64,000 nt of DNA from Candidatus Electrothrix rattekaaiensis (GTDB taxonomy: Bacteria > Desulfobacterota > Desulfobulbia > Desulfobulbales > Desulfobulbaceae): contig JAVQMD010000001.1 of assembly GCA_032595675.1 (NCBI GenBank), positions 372,001 through 436,000 on the forward strand, written 5' to 3'. A program made the translations under genes and the position numbers. Every line of letters starts with the position of its first letter. The stretch's first letter is position 1. The notes under the pieces are model-generated. The model was not told where the DNA came from, did not search any database, and worked only from the letters and a program-made list of their open reading frames with translations. Of this stretch, positions 1-8,802 are shown in pieces.

Positions 1-2
1 GC

Positions 3-440
3 ATGAACTGGTTGACAAAAGCTGTAAGCATTGCCGTGCTGTCCGCTGTTATGGTCTTGGGTGGAACAACACAGGGGCGTACCCAGCCGTTTGATGTTGT
101 TTTTATGGACAGTCTTTGGGGAACTGCTGTCGGCGGGATTGCCGGACTGTCTATCGGTCTACTGAGCGAAGATGACGGCGATGAAATTTTTTCCGACTAC
201 ATGCTGAAAGGTATGGGAGTGGGCGCATTGGGTGGCCTGCTGTACGGTCTCTTTTATTACTCCCCGCCATACTACGGACAGGCGTATCTGAATAACGGGC
301 AACCCAAAGGACTGCTTCACTTCAGCTCGAATGACAACATCTTGGCCGTACGCCCGGGCAAAGTTATCCCTCGGCAGGAATTCGACAAAGACCTGGAAGA
401 ATCAAAATGGCGTTTTGATCTGTTTACCACGTCGTTCTAA
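3..440 (+). CDS. Small glycine-rich envelope protein
   Basis: A 145-residue protein with an N-terminal hydrophobic stretch of about residues 5-22 that looks like a signal peptide or membrane anchor. A second hydrophobic, glycine-rich segment follows (about residues 38-52, WGTAVGGIAGLSIGLL), then a third near 68-85 (MGVGALGGLLYGLFYY). Alternating small residues resemble a glycine-zipper membrane segment. The C-terminal 60 residues are polar. The ATG lies three bases from the window edge, so no ribosome binding site can be checked and the true start might be upstream. No family is recognised; an inner- or outer-membrane association is inferred only from the hydrophobic pattern. Confidence 0.6.
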   Translation: MNWLTKAVSIAVLSAVMVLGGTTQGRTQPFDVVFMDSLWGTAVGGIAGLSIGLLSEDDGDEIFSDYMLKGMGVGALGGLLYGLFYYSPPYYGQAYLNNGQPKGLLHFSSNDNILAVRPGKVIPRQEFDKDLEESKWRFDLFTTSF

Positions 441-808
441 TTCGTTGTTCGGTTCTGATTCGAACCTGTTGACCTTTTCTGCACAGAATCCTGAGCAGAA
501 GACCTGCATCCGGGTATGATTTTCTCTTGCCGGTGAGACAGAGCGTATGGCATATTATACAGCAGAGCCTTGTAGGGTCAGGCTCTGCTTCGAGTTTGAA
601 GATGTCAAAAATAAGCGGCACTGAAAAAACGATTCAGCTCTCGCAAGCTCTTCGAAATCAAACTGAAACAAGAAAAACACCCTTTGAACACGGTCTGTGT
701 TCACCAAGTACATCCTCAACCAAGCTCAAAATAATCCGACATCCTGTACTTCTTAGCAGGATTTTTCACTTCAATACGTTTCATTGACTTCAGCTATCCG
801 GTTTCCCG
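441..808. other. Intergenic region with one hairpin
   Basis: No credible gene is seen between the small envelope protein and the beta-helix gene. Short open frames here have no ribosome binding site and no recognisable protein character. The only structure is the hairpin at 561-590. A promoter for the downstream gene probably lies in this stretch but no clear -35/-10 pair was found. Confidence 0.5.
561..590 (+). terminator. Hairpin, possible weak terminator
   Basis: A perfect 10-bp stem (AGCAGAGCCT with AGGCTCTGCT) encloses a 9-nt loop about 120 bp after the first gene. No long T-run follows on either strand, so an intrinsic terminator is uncertain. The loop contains TGTAGGG, which links it to the GTAGGGG-type palindromes found elsewhere in the window. 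Confidence 0.4.
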
Positions 809-3622
809 ATGACTTTTCTCGTACGGCATTTATTGCTCACCATTGTGTTCGCCATTACAACATGGCTCGTTGTTTTCCACTACTCTCCGGCAACAGCAAA
901 AGTTATTTTCGTGCCCGACGATTATCCGTCCGTTAACGTGGCCATCCAGGCAGCACAGGAAAACGATACCATCCGGGTTGCAACGGGTAAATATCTTGAG
1001 CGTATCATCCTGCGTCCGGGCATTCTTCTGGAAGGCAGCTGGGACAGCAATTTTACAAAACGTGATCTGACAGCACATCCCACAATACTGGGGGGGAGTC
1101 CTATGGGGGGATTCTCGGTTTTCGGTGCAGATAAGGCGGTGATAGACGGCTTTATCATCACCGGTGGCAAGGCTCCGGTGATGATTGCGCCGGATGCGCT
1201 GATCGGCCCCGGTATCTATGCGAACGCCATTACCATCACCATAAGAAACAACATCATTTTCGGGAATAATGCCGCAGGCATCTTTCTCAGCTCTTGCAAT
1301 GCCACCATCTTCAATAATGTAATTACCGACAACGGGCAGGCCGGTATTTTTTTGGAAAAAAACAGCTCCGTCACTGTTCAGGGCAATCATATCAGCAAAA
1401 ATTTTACAGCCGGAATCAATGTCGGCGGCACCGAGCTGTCCAACATAACCATATCCAACAACATCCTTCAAAAGAATAAAAGAGCTGGCATCAACGCGAC
1501 CTGGGCAACAGGTGTCATCCGCAACAACCTTGCCTACGAGAACGGGCAAGCCGGTATACGCGCTGCCGCAACACCGATGCTCATTGCCAACAACACGGTC
1601 ACCGGCAATCAGCTTGCCGGAATTTCCGTCGGCGACCCTACTGTTGATCCAACAACGGCTAACGTGCAGGCCCCGGAAATAAAAAATAACATCATTACCC
1701 ATAATGGAGAGGCAGGTATTTACTCCAACGGTTCCGGCTATTCCCATAACCTCCTTTTTGCCAATAATAAGGTCAATGGATTTTATCCTGATTTCCTCTG
1801 GTACACCCGATTGCAGTTTGGCGGATATGAAGATATCGTTAGCCTGGAAAAAAACAAAAATATCTTAGCGGATCCGCTCTTTGTCAACCCAGCACAACAT
1901 GACTATCATCTCCGACCCGGCTCACCGGCAATCGATAGCGGAGATCCGAATGTCAGCTTTAATGATAAAAACTTCGGCCCTTCTCTGGGTGCTGACAAAA
2001 ATGATATGGGCATCTATGGCGGCCCTTTCACTGTTGCAGAAGAACGGCCTGCCAATCTCGTCCCTGTAGCGAACATCAGCCTTCCTGACAACCTTTCAGA
2101 TCAAATATTCTATGCCGGAGATAAAATTACCCTGAACGGGGAAGTAAGCAGTGATCCTAACGGTGATGAGCTTTTTTATGACTGGAGCTTACTGGCCAGA
2201 CCTGTGGGCAGCAAAGCAACGTTATCCGCTTCAGCAAAAACAAAAACCAAGCTTGTCTGCGACAAGGGAGGTACTTACAGGGTGGGTCTGCGTGTTACGG
2301 ATCGCTGGGGACTCACTAGCAGCCCGAAGACGCTTACCCTGAGAGTTGACCCGGACAAGCCGCCCACAGCGAAAATAAGCAAACAGATGAGTCCGGTAAA
2401 TGTGGGTGACACGGTCAAGCTGTCGGCCTATGATAAAAAGAAACAAAACGGGAACGAACTTAACTTCATCTGGGAATTCGTCCGTAAACCCGCTGCCAGC
2501 AGGACTACCTTTGTCGATGCCTCCAGGGCAAAGCCGACCTTTGTGCTCGACCAACCCGGCTGCTATACTGTGCAGCTTCAGGTGTACAACGGCAGAAAAT
2601 ACAGCGAAGCCGATACAGCCCATATCTGCTCCCAACAAAGCCGCTTTATCGGGCAACGGATTGTGCCGGATGAATATCCGACCATACAGAGTGCCCTTGA
2701 TACTGCGGATGTCAATGATAAAATTATCGTCAATGCCGGGATATATAAAGAGAAGATCATCGTTGATAAGGTTGTCGATCTCATCGGCGTGGGTTGGCCG
2801 GTTATTGACGGCGGCGGGGGTGATACTAACGATGCAACTGTTTTTATCTGTTATCTCGATAACGTGAGCGCAGGAAAGATGGAGGGATTCATTATAACTG
2901 GCGGCGGCGGCGGAATCTTCGGCCACGGTGTGCAGATATTGAATTCTAGCCCTGAGATCTTTAATAATCGCATTCTCGGCAATAAACATGTGGGAATCGG
3001 CATTCACGGCCATAAACGTTTTACGGAAAAGACGAAGATCCACAATAATTTCATCTATGACAACGCCATCGGCGTAAGTCATGGACTGGGCACCTATGGA
3101 CAGGTCTATAAGAACACCATATACAATAATAAGGTAACCGGTATCGGGGTTCGTGGTCTCTCCAAACCGACCCTCAGAAACAACACCATATATGATAATT
3201 ACGTGGGGATAGGTGTTAGAGAAGAAGCGTATCCGCAGATTGAGAAGAACGAAATCCGTAACAACGTGGTTGGTATCGCGATCAATCCCGGCACAGCCAA
3301 TGCGATTTATGCTGAAGAGGAGAGCAGGATTCGGATCAGAAACAATGCGGTATATAGTAACCAACAATGCGGCATCTTTATCTCCTCGCTCCATAGAAAC
3401 GGCGTTCTTACCCAGGGCAATATTATAGAGAATAACGCGACAGACATCTCGAAAAGCAGGAGCGGCGGTGCTGTTATCGGCTATCCCCACCAAAGTCTAA
3501 CTGATATCCTCCTGAGCAATAATGAAATCAAAGGCAATAACGGTAAAGATATCCAGCAATTTAAGCCTATGTCAAGCTTCTTTGGGCAAATAGGCAACTC
3601 CGACAACCGAAGACCTTTTTAG
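809..3622 (+). CDS. Secreted right-handed beta-helix protein with two Ig/PKD-like domains
   Basis: A 937-residue exported protein. Residues 1-30 form a signal peptide. About residues 33-400 are a right-handed parallel beta-helix of the NosD/pectate-lyase type, opening with a VPDDYPSVNVAIQAA-like entry and carrying many short N-N-x-I/G-I repeats. About residues 410-620 hold two PKD/Ig-like modules (VSSDPNGDELFYDW and a second ending near YTVQLQV). A second beta-helix starts at VPDEYPTIQSALDTA and runs to the C-terminus. The entry motif is thus duplicated, so the protein looks like two helix domains joined by an Ig linker. Family knowledge points to polysaccharide binding or cleavage or adhesion, but no catalytic residues were identified. 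It stands alone and is followed by a hairpin. Confidence 0.85.
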   Translation: MTFLVRHLLLTIVFAITTWLVVFHYSPATAKVIFVPDDYPSVNVAIQAAQENDTIRVATGKYLERIILRPGILLEGSWDSNFTKRDLTAHPTILGGSPMGGFSVFGADKAVIDGFIITGGKAPVMIAPDALIGPGIYANAITITIRNNIIFGNNAAGIFLSSCNATIFNNVITDNGQAGIFLEKNSSVTVQGNHISKNFTAGINVGGTELSNITISNNILQKNKRAGINATWATGVIRNNLAYENGQAGIRAAATPMLIANNTVTGNQLAGISVGDPTVDPTTANVQAPEIKNNIITHNGEAGIYSNGSGYSHNLLFANNKVNGFYPDFLWYTRLQFGGYEDIVSLEKNKNILADPLFVNPAQHDYHLRPGSPAIDSGDPNVSFNDKNFGPSLGADKNDMGIYGGPFTVAEERPANLVPVANISLPDNLSDQIFYAGDKITLNGEVSSDPNGDELFYDWSLLARPVGSKATLSASAKTKTKLVCDKGGTYRVGLRVTDRWGLTSSPKTLTLRVDPDKPPTAKISKQMSPVNVGDTVKLSAYDKKKQNGNELNFIWEFVRKPAASRTTFVDASRAKPTFVLDQPGCYTVQLQVYNGRKYSEADTAHICSQQSRFIGQRIVPDEYPTIQSALDTADVNDKIIVNAGIYKEKIIVDKVVDLIGVGWPVIDGGGGDTNDATVFICYLDNVSAGKMEGFIITGGGGGIFGHGVQILNSSPEIFNNRILGNKHVGIGIHGHKRFTEKTKIHNNFIYDNAIGVSHGLGTYGQVYKNTIYNNKVTGIGVRGLSKPTLRNNTIYDNYVGIGVREEAYPQIEKNEIRNNVVGIAINPGTANAIYAEEESRIRIRNNAVYSNQQCGIFISSLHRNGVLTQGNIIENNATDISKSRSGGAVIGYPHQSLTDILLSNNEIKGNNGKDIQQFKPMSSFFGQIGNSDNRRPF

Positions 3623-3643
3623 CACAACACATCTCTTTTCAGG

Positions 3644-3668
3644 CGCGGGTTTGCAGGAAAAACCCGCG
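3644..3668 (+). terminator. Rho-independent terminator-like hairpin after beta-helix gene
   Basis: A 9-bp GC-rich stem (CGCGGGTTT with AAACCCGCG) with a 7-nt loop starts 22 bp after the stop codon of the beta-helix gene. It is followed by TTTCC, a short T-run. Position and stem favour transcription termination for the upstream gene. Confidence 0.55.
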
Positions 3669-3835
3669 TTTCCTGCCCCGTGTGTCCTGTCCGTTCCAGG
3701 CGGAAAACACGTTTCACCACGCTGACTCTTTCTTCCCCATCTGCGTTGCCCAATCTGGTATCACCTGTTATTCGGTTTTTGGTGGGGTAATAAGAAGGAA
3801 AAACCACTATTCCAGAGACAAAGAAGAGGTCTTTT

Positions 3836-4732
3836 ATGGCAAAGTCAGTAATCGAAATTGTCAGTTTTACCGATCCGTATTGCACTTGGTGTTGGGGGAC
3901 CGAGCCGATCCTGAGAAAAATACAGGAAGTCTATAGAACACAAGTCTCCATCAGGTTTATTATGGGCGGACTTGTAGAGGATATGCGAAACTTCAGTGAT
4001 CCAGGTGCCGGTATTGGTGGAGAACTGTGGTATAAGCAGGTAGCTGAACATTGGGCTGAAGCGTCCGGTCGTCATAAGATGCCGGTGGATGAGCAAGTAT
4101 TTTTTGATAGTAAAAAGGATGTGTTTTCTACCTACCCTGCTTGTATCGCCTTCAAAGCTGCCCAACTTCAGGGCGAGGAACCGGGGAATCGCTACTTGCG
4201 TCGCTTACGTGAAGCTGCCGCAGCCGAAAGATTAATCATCCAGCACAGTGATGTTCAGGTGGCATTGGCTGGTGAAGTCGGACTGGATCGTGAGCGTTTT
4301 GTCGCGAGCATTGACACTGGACAAGCTGAACAGGCGTTTCGGGAAGATCTTGCGGAGTGCCGTCAACGAGGCATACGAGGTTTTCCGAGTTTTCTTGTAC
4401 GAGGTTTCGGCGAAGAGGTACTTCTGAGAGGATACACGCCATATCAGACCTTTGACTATTGGTTCCGCGAATTATCGAAGAATCAATTGACACAGAACAC
4501 ACTCCACGCCAGTTCTTCACAGGTATTTGATTTCATCTCCCGATACGGCAAGGTTGCTCCAATGGAAGTGGCCTGTGTGTACGATATGGCGTTTGAAGAC
4601 GCTCAAACGTTCTTGCAGAACATGGCAGCAAACGGTCTTGTGTCCGAACAACCGGTTGGAAATGGCTCGTTCTATGTGGTACCCCAAAACACAGGACAAT
4701 GTGATCCTGACACTGGAAGTTGCGCATTGTGA
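3836..4732 (+). CDS. DsbA-family (FrnE/SpxH-like) thiol oxidoreductase
   Basis: A 298-residue thioredoxin-fold protein. The active-site motif is CTWC at residues 16-19, directly after the first beta strand (IVSFTDPYCTWCWG), with a helical insert and a cis-Pro-type element FPSFLV near residue 185, as in DsbA/FrnE proteins. The C-terminal 75 residues look like a small winged-helix module and end in a cysteine pair (CDPDTGSC). No signal peptide is present, so it is probably cytoplasmic, like FrnE or the Spx adaptor SpxH rather than periplasmic DsbA. AGAGG lies 7 nt before the ATG. It is probably a single-gene unit. Confidence 0.85.
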   Translation: MAKSVIEIVSFTDPYCTWCWGTEPILRKIQEVYRTQVSIRFIMGGLVEDMRNFSDPGAGIGGELWYKQVAEHWAEASGRHKMPVDEQVFFDSKKDVFSTYPACIAFKAAQLQGEEPGNRYLRRLREAAAAERLIIQHSDVQVALAGEVGLDRERFVASIDTGQAEQAFREDLAECRQRGIRGFPSFLVRGFGEEVLLRGYTPYQTFDYWFRELSKNQLTQNTLHASSSQVFDFISRYGKVAPMEVACVYDMAFEDAQTFLQNMAANGLVSEQPVGNGSFYVVPQNTGQCDPDTGSCAL

Positions 4733-4861
4733 CAATAGGTGATAGACTCCTCTTGCAACTGATAGTATCATACGAGGAAAAGTCTTGTAGGGTGCATACC
4801 ATGCATCATTTTTGGTGCGGGGGCCCGCATCCTGCTTGGCTGCGAGCATGCTTACAGCACT

Positions 4862-5094
4862 TGACATTCTGAACAAAAAATGTAGCCTGTCCACCAATAA
4901 CCTCTTTTGCAATTTCCTTCCCGCAACGCGGACAGTCCTCCCCCTTTTTCCCGTACACCCCCAGTTGTAATTGAAAATAGCCCGGCTGGTCACTGGCCCC
5001 GAGAAAATTTGAGATGGTCGAGCCAACCGTAGCGATGGCCTGCTTGAGGATGCGGACCGCGTAGGTCGCCACCTCCTGCCATTGCTCTCTACAG
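4862..5094 (-). pseudogene. Degraded 3' end of a second mutM copy
   Basis: On the minus strand this stretch encodes about 72 residues that match the C-terminal part of the intact MutM at 7042-7872: REQWQEVAT, then GYFQLQL, VYGKKGEDCPRCG and KEVIGG. By eye the nucleotide identity is about 85% over 230 bp. One base is lost in the poly-A run near 4872-4880, which shifts the frame before the last zinc-finger cysteines, so the zinc finger is destroyed. The N-terminal three quarters of the gene are absent. Many differences are at third codon positions, which suggests divergence as a functional gene before it decayed. Confidence 0.85.
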
Positions 5095-5286
5095 CATCCT
5101 GTATACATGAAAGAAAATACAGAGGTACGGCATCAGGGGGTAAGGTATTTCTTGCTGAATCCCCGGCAAATCGAGTAAATTCAAGATGAAAGAATGGGCC
5201 TGCTTTGCGACACCGTCTTTTGAGATGGCAGACTGAAGACACGTCAACAGAATGCACAAAGAGAGGGGAGAAAAATTTCACTCTTT

Positions 5287-5331
5287 ATAATTGCTGTTTA
5301 CTTTCTCTTTCCCGCATGCTTTAACTGAAAT
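5287..5331 (+). repeat. 45-bp dispersed repeat, copy 1
   Basis: This 45-nt stretch beginning ATAATTGCTGTTTACTTTCT recurs at 20231-20275 on the opposite strand with only four mismatches. It begins about 190 bp after the broken mutM fragment and lies 160 bp before the DUF4407 gene. Neither copy codes for anything recognisable. Confidence 0.8.
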
Positions 5332-5493
5332 TTCATCAGTACACCGAAGGAGTATCCTCTCAAAAATCCAGAGTAAAACATCCTCAATGGCCTTTTTCTG
5401 TGCCGTAACCGATTGAATTTACGTTAACGAAAACTACCCTGAGATTTGGAGTGGATAACCCAAGGACATCAATAAACTCTATATTCAATATCG

Positions 5494-6957
5494 ATGAAGA
5501 ATTTTTTTTATTATATTGCATTAATTGACACTGAAGAAATAAAAATATTCGGCAAGTACGAATTTTTTTTAATTTTAGCTTCATTTACACGCCAAGTGTT
5601 AAGTACACTTTTTTCATTTTGTGTACTTCTCTACGGAACTTCAATAATTTTGCCGCTATGGTACTCTATCGTTATATCTTTGATAATAGTATTGATATTA
5701 TTCAGTATCGACCAAGCTATTATTGGATCGGAGTGGTCATTATATAAAATATATGCAAAGAACAAGTTTGTAAATTTTTTTACAAATATCATTCTTGTAC
5801 CGTTAAGACTCATGCCAAGAATATGCTATTCTATTATTATTGCTTACGGAATTGCAACAATTGCGGAAATAAGAATCCAACATAGAGCTATAGATAAAAT
5901 TTTAAATACTGAGAGCAAGCAATTTAACAATGAATATCTAGCAAAAACAGAAAAAAAAGAGCGAGATATCGAAAAGAAAGAAAGTGACAAGAAAAAAAAT
6001 ATCATTCAACTGGAAGAGGTGCTGAACAGCAAACGAAACGCTTTAAACAGCGAAAAGAATATAGCACTCTCTTTAAAAGAAAAAAATGACCTAGACAATG
6101 AAATTATTCATTACAGAGATAATATCTCTGAAAACCAAAAAAAAATAATGGAGATTTCCGAGGAAATATCTAAAATTCAAGCAAAAGTTGATACAAATAA
6201 TGAGGAAATACGATTAAAAGAAATTGAAATGGATCATGAGGCAAATGACAAAGATAGAGGAGCAAAAAAAGGACCGAGATGGAAGGCGTTCAACCGTGAA
6301 GTAATTGCGTTGAAAACGCAAAACAGTAATAATATACCAAAGTTGCAAAGTAAAAGAAATGAAATGCAAAGGATTACTGCTCTGATAGAAAAGAACAAAA
6401 AATATTTATCAGAACTAGAAAAAAGATCAAAGGAATTATCCGGTAAAACAGAAAAAAAACAATATGACACAAGAACTATAGAAGAAATTTCCTACCAATT
6501 AGAAAAAGAAAAAAATGAACTGAACAATTTGATCGAATCAAATAAAAATGATTTGATGAATTACAGGAAAACATTGACAAACGGTGGGTTTTATCAAGAA
6601 AATGACTATGGCCCTCTTGATAGATACATCGGTTTGAAAAAATTATACAATGATCCTGAATACGGGGCAGCTGCAAAGGAATTTTCTTACGGTCTCAAGA
6701 TAACTATCATATTGCTTGAGCTGTCCCCTGTAATGGTTATGTTGTTTTTTTCACCATATAGCTTCTATTCAACGATAATGAGAGAAAAAATGGAGAGGGA
6801 TAGAAAAAGGTCGAAATCTTCTCATAAGAACAATATGTTTGATGAAGTAGATCAAGCAGAACAAAGGAATGTTTTGTTACAAAAAGTCAGGGATATTGAA
6901 AAAGAGAATGCAGAAATTGCAATGGATATTGAAATGAATAGAAGAGGTCACAAATAG
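5494..6957 (+). CDS. DUF4407-type membrane protein with long coiled coil
   Basis: A 487-residue protein matching the DUF4407 architecture. Two N-terminal membrane helices (about residues 23-45 and 48-70) are followed by the family-like ILFSIDQAIIGSEW, a third helix near residue 105-125, a long charged coiled coil (about 140-375, rich in K, E and N) and a C-terminal helix near 405-425 (ILLELSPVMVMLFF). Function of the family is unknown. The gene is clearly more AT-rich than its neighbours, with many AAA/AAT/ATA codons, and it sits between a broken and an intact copy of mutM, so recent acquisition is likely. No good ribosome binding site is visible before the ATG. Confidence 0.75.
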   Translation: MKNFFYYIALIDTEEIKIFGKYEFFLILASFTRQVLSTLFSFCVLLYGTSIILPLWYSIVISLIIVLILFSIDQAIIGSEWSLYKIYAKNKFVNFFTNIILVPLRLMPRICYSIIIAYGIATIAEIRIQHRAIDKILNTESKQFNNEYLAKTEKKERDIEKKESDKKKNIIQLEEVLNSKRNALNSEKNIALSLKEKNDLDNEIIHYRDNISENQKKIMEISEEISKIQAKVDTNNEEIRLKEIEMDHEANDKDRGAKKGPRWKAFNREVIALKTQNSNNIPKLQSKRNEMQRITALIEKNKKYLSELEKRSKELSGKTEKKQYDTRTIEEISYQLEKEKNELNNLIESNKNDLMNYRKTLTNGGFYQENDYGPLDRYIGLKKLYNDPEYGAAAKEFSYGLKITIILLELSPVMVMLFFSPYSFYSTIMREKMERDRKRSKSSHKNNMFDEVDQAEQRNVLLQKVRDIEKENAEIAMDIEMNRRGHK

Positions 6958-7041
6958 GCACGGTATCCTGTCAGTACTCGAAAGCTTTTTTTTTCGGAAC
7001 ATCAGAGTGTTTTGAAGTAAACAGCATCAGTGAATCAATGC

Positions 7042-7872
7042 CTAATCCTGACATTCCGAACAAAAAAACGTAGCCCGCCCACCAATAACCTCTTTAACAA
7101 TTTCCCTGCCGCAACGCGGACAATCCTCCCCCTTTTTTCCGTACACCGCCAGCTGCAATTGAAAATAGCCTGGCTGGCCACTGGACCCAAGGAAATCCGA
7201 GATGGTGGAACCACCAGCCTTGATGGCCTGCTTGAGGATGCGAACCGTACAGGTCGCCACCTCCTGCCATTGCTCCCTGCTCAGTGTATTGGCCGAACGC
7301 AAAGGATGGATTCCGGCAGCAAAGAGAATTTCATTGGCATAGATATTCCCGATCCCACTGATACGGCGACTGTCCATGAGAAAGCTCTTGATCGGCAGGC
7401 TGCACTGTTGGGCAAGCTCCTGCAAGCCAGCCCCGGAAAACACCGCACTGAAGGGTTCAATACCCTGGCGGGCAAGAAAGGTGTGCTCCAGCTCCTCAAC
7501 CTCGTCCGCTGGCCAGACCGCCACGCTGCCGAAGCGGCGAGCATCATTAAAACGCAGCTCCATTTCGTTATCCAGGCTCAGAACCAGATGATCGTGCCGG
7601 ACCGGTTCCGCATCTACAGAAAAAATTCCCAGTTTTCCGGTCATGCCCAGGTGGATAACCAGGACAGCTTTGTCCTTCATCCGGATGAGCACATATTTTG
7701 CCCGGCGTTCAACAGTAAGAATGGTGTTGCCGCAGAGGCAGCAGCGCAGGAGATCATCAGGAATGGGCTGGCGCAAGGACTTGCCCGAGTTGCGGACAGT
7801 AAGGATGGAGCGGCCAAGGAGGTGGGGCCGCAGGCCCTGGCAGGTGACTTCGACCTCAGGTAATTCAGGCAT
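7042..7872 (-). CDS. mutM: Formamidopyrimidine-DNA glycosylase (MutM/Fpg)
   Basis: A 276-residue base-excision repair glycosylase/AP lyase that removes 8-oxoguanine and formamidopyrimidines. The start at 7872 gives MPELPEVE, with the catalytic Pro at position 2 after Met removal and Glu at position 3. GAGGAG lies 6 nt upstream, so longer upstream frames are rejected. The helix-two-turn-helix region contains ISGIGNIYANEILF. The C-terminus has a complete zinc finger, CPRCG followed by CSEC. Its last 230 bp are repeated in decayed form at 4862-5094. It ends 85 bp from the AT-rich DUF4407 gene, which is convergent with it. Confidence 0.95.
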   Translation of the reverse strand: MPELPEVEVTCQGLRPHLLGRSILTVRNSGKSLRQPIPDDLLRCCLCGNTILTVERRAKYVLIRMKDKAVLVIHLGMTGKLGIFSVDAEPVRHDHLVLSLDNEMELRFNDARRFGSVAVWPADEVEELEHTFLARQGIEPFSAVFSGAGLQELAQQCSLPIKSFLMDSRRISGIGNIYANEILFAAGIHPLRSANTLSREQWQEVATCTVRILKQAIKAGGSTISDFLGSSGQPGYFQLQLAVYGKKGEDCPRCGREIVKEVIGGRATFFCSECQD

Positions 7873-7882
7873 GGAATACTCC

Positions 7883-8662
7883 TCAGTGATCTTCAGTGAT
7901 GGACAGGATATAGGGGGGCAGGGAATGGACCAGAACTGACTGGGTTTCCCCTTGGACTGTGCAGGTAAAGTGCCAGACCGAGTCATTCACTATGGCGATT
8001 TCTTGAAGCTCGGTAGCGGAAAAGATCACGGATTGATCATGGAGCAGGGATTTTTTTAAGGCCTCTTTCACGGTCCAGAGCATGGTCAGCCGAGTATCCT
8101 CATCACTGTCCGTCTGCTGAGCAAGCAGTTGCAGCTCAGCATCCGTGGCGAAATGTGAGGTCAAACCGGCAAGTTTGGTGGAGATTTCTTGGAGATCAAT
8201 CCCGCAACTTTCACCTTCTCTTGCTAAGGCCACAGCAAAGCCATCGCTATGGGAAAGGGAAAGGGAAAGGGAAAGGGAAAGGGTCGGTTCGTTCCCCAAG
8301 GCAGACAGGGAGGCAGGGAATTCCCCGGCAATCGGTCTTCCATGTTTATTGGGCAGAATGGTTATACTGCGCAGGTACTGAACAGCAGCAGCATGAGGAA
8401 ATGCCAGGGCCAGTATCGCTGCCTTGGCAGCAATCCGTCCGCCCAGCCATTCCTTTTTTCGCTTCATATACTTGAAGCGTTGAAAATAGCACTGCTCAGC
8501 TGGAGACAGAATCCGTTGCAGGAGAGTGGCTTCGTCACGCTGTAAAGATTGCTCAATCAGCTCAAGATCAACGAGACTGAGCGTTTGTTGCCCCTCCTGA
8601 CGAAGGAACACATCAATTTCGTTCGAGTTATGTCGATCTGGAAAGAATGAACGGATGTTCAT
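7883..8662 (-). CDS. Sfp-type 4'-phosphopantetheinyl transferase
   Basis: An enzyme that transfers phosphopantetheine from CoA to acyl or peptidyl carrier proteins. Diagnostic motifs are KEWLGGRIAAKAA, LSHSDGFAVA, GIDLQEI (magnesium site) and LWTVKEALKKS. The start at 8662 (MNIRSFF) gives about 259 residues; an upstream frame to 8746 would add 28 residues with no family resemblance. The segment just before HSDG is an extended LSLSLSLSLS tract encoded by a hexanucleotide repeat. The gene lies 10 bp upstream of mutM, so the two are probably cotranscribed. Sfp-type enzymes often serve secondary metabolism; no carrier-protein cluster is seen nearby, so it could also be the housekeeping enzyme. 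Confidence 0.88.
   Translation of the reverse strand: MNIRSFFPDRHNSNEIDVFLRQEGQQTLSLVDLELIEQSLQRDEATLLQRILSPAEQCYFQRFKYMKRKKEWLGGRIAAKAAILALAFPHAAAVQYLRSITILPNKHGRPIAGEFPASLSALGNEPTLSLSLSLSLSHSDGFAVALAREGESCGIDLQEISTKLAGLTSHFATDAELQLLAQQTDSDEDTRLTMLWTVKEALKKSLLHDQSVIFSATELQEIAIVNDSVWHFTCTVQGETQSVLVHSLPPYILSITEDH
8251..8283 (-). repeat. In-frame hexanucleotide tandem repeat inside the PPTase gene
   Basis: Five and a half copies of GGGAAA (plus strand), 33 bp without interruption, encode alternating Leu-Ser on the minus strand immediately before the conserved HSDG motif. Because the unit is 6 bp, gain or loss of units changes length by two residues and does not shift the frame. Confidence 0.9.
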
Positions 8663-8802
8663 AGGTTCATGCTGGGATGCGTGGTACTTGTCAAATAATA
8701 AGAGAACAGTATAATAGAAAAGTCTGCAAGAAAAAGAGCCGCTCAAAAAGATATACTTTTCAGAGAGTTTTTTTGCTCAACTCGTTTTGGAGATTACCCG
8801 TT

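Noticed and set aside
830-3493. Two long minus-strand open frames (830-1747 and 2231-3493) opposite the beta-helix gene
   Set aside because: They are antisense to a repeat-rich gene with clear family motifs; their proteins have no recognisable character and no ribosome binding sites.
4517-5281. A 254-codon minus-strand frame across the end of the DsbA-like gene and the mutM fragment
   Set aside because: It overlaps the coding end of the DsbA-like gene and reads the mutM remnant in the wrong frame. Composition is unlike a protein.
7030-7863. A 277-codon plus-strand frame
   Set aside because: It is the exact antisense of mutM, which has a ribosome binding site and all family motifs.
8251-8283. 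Phase-variable on/off switching of the PPTase by the GGGAAA tract
   Set aside because: The unit is six bases, so unit changes keep the reading frame. Only length variation is possible.
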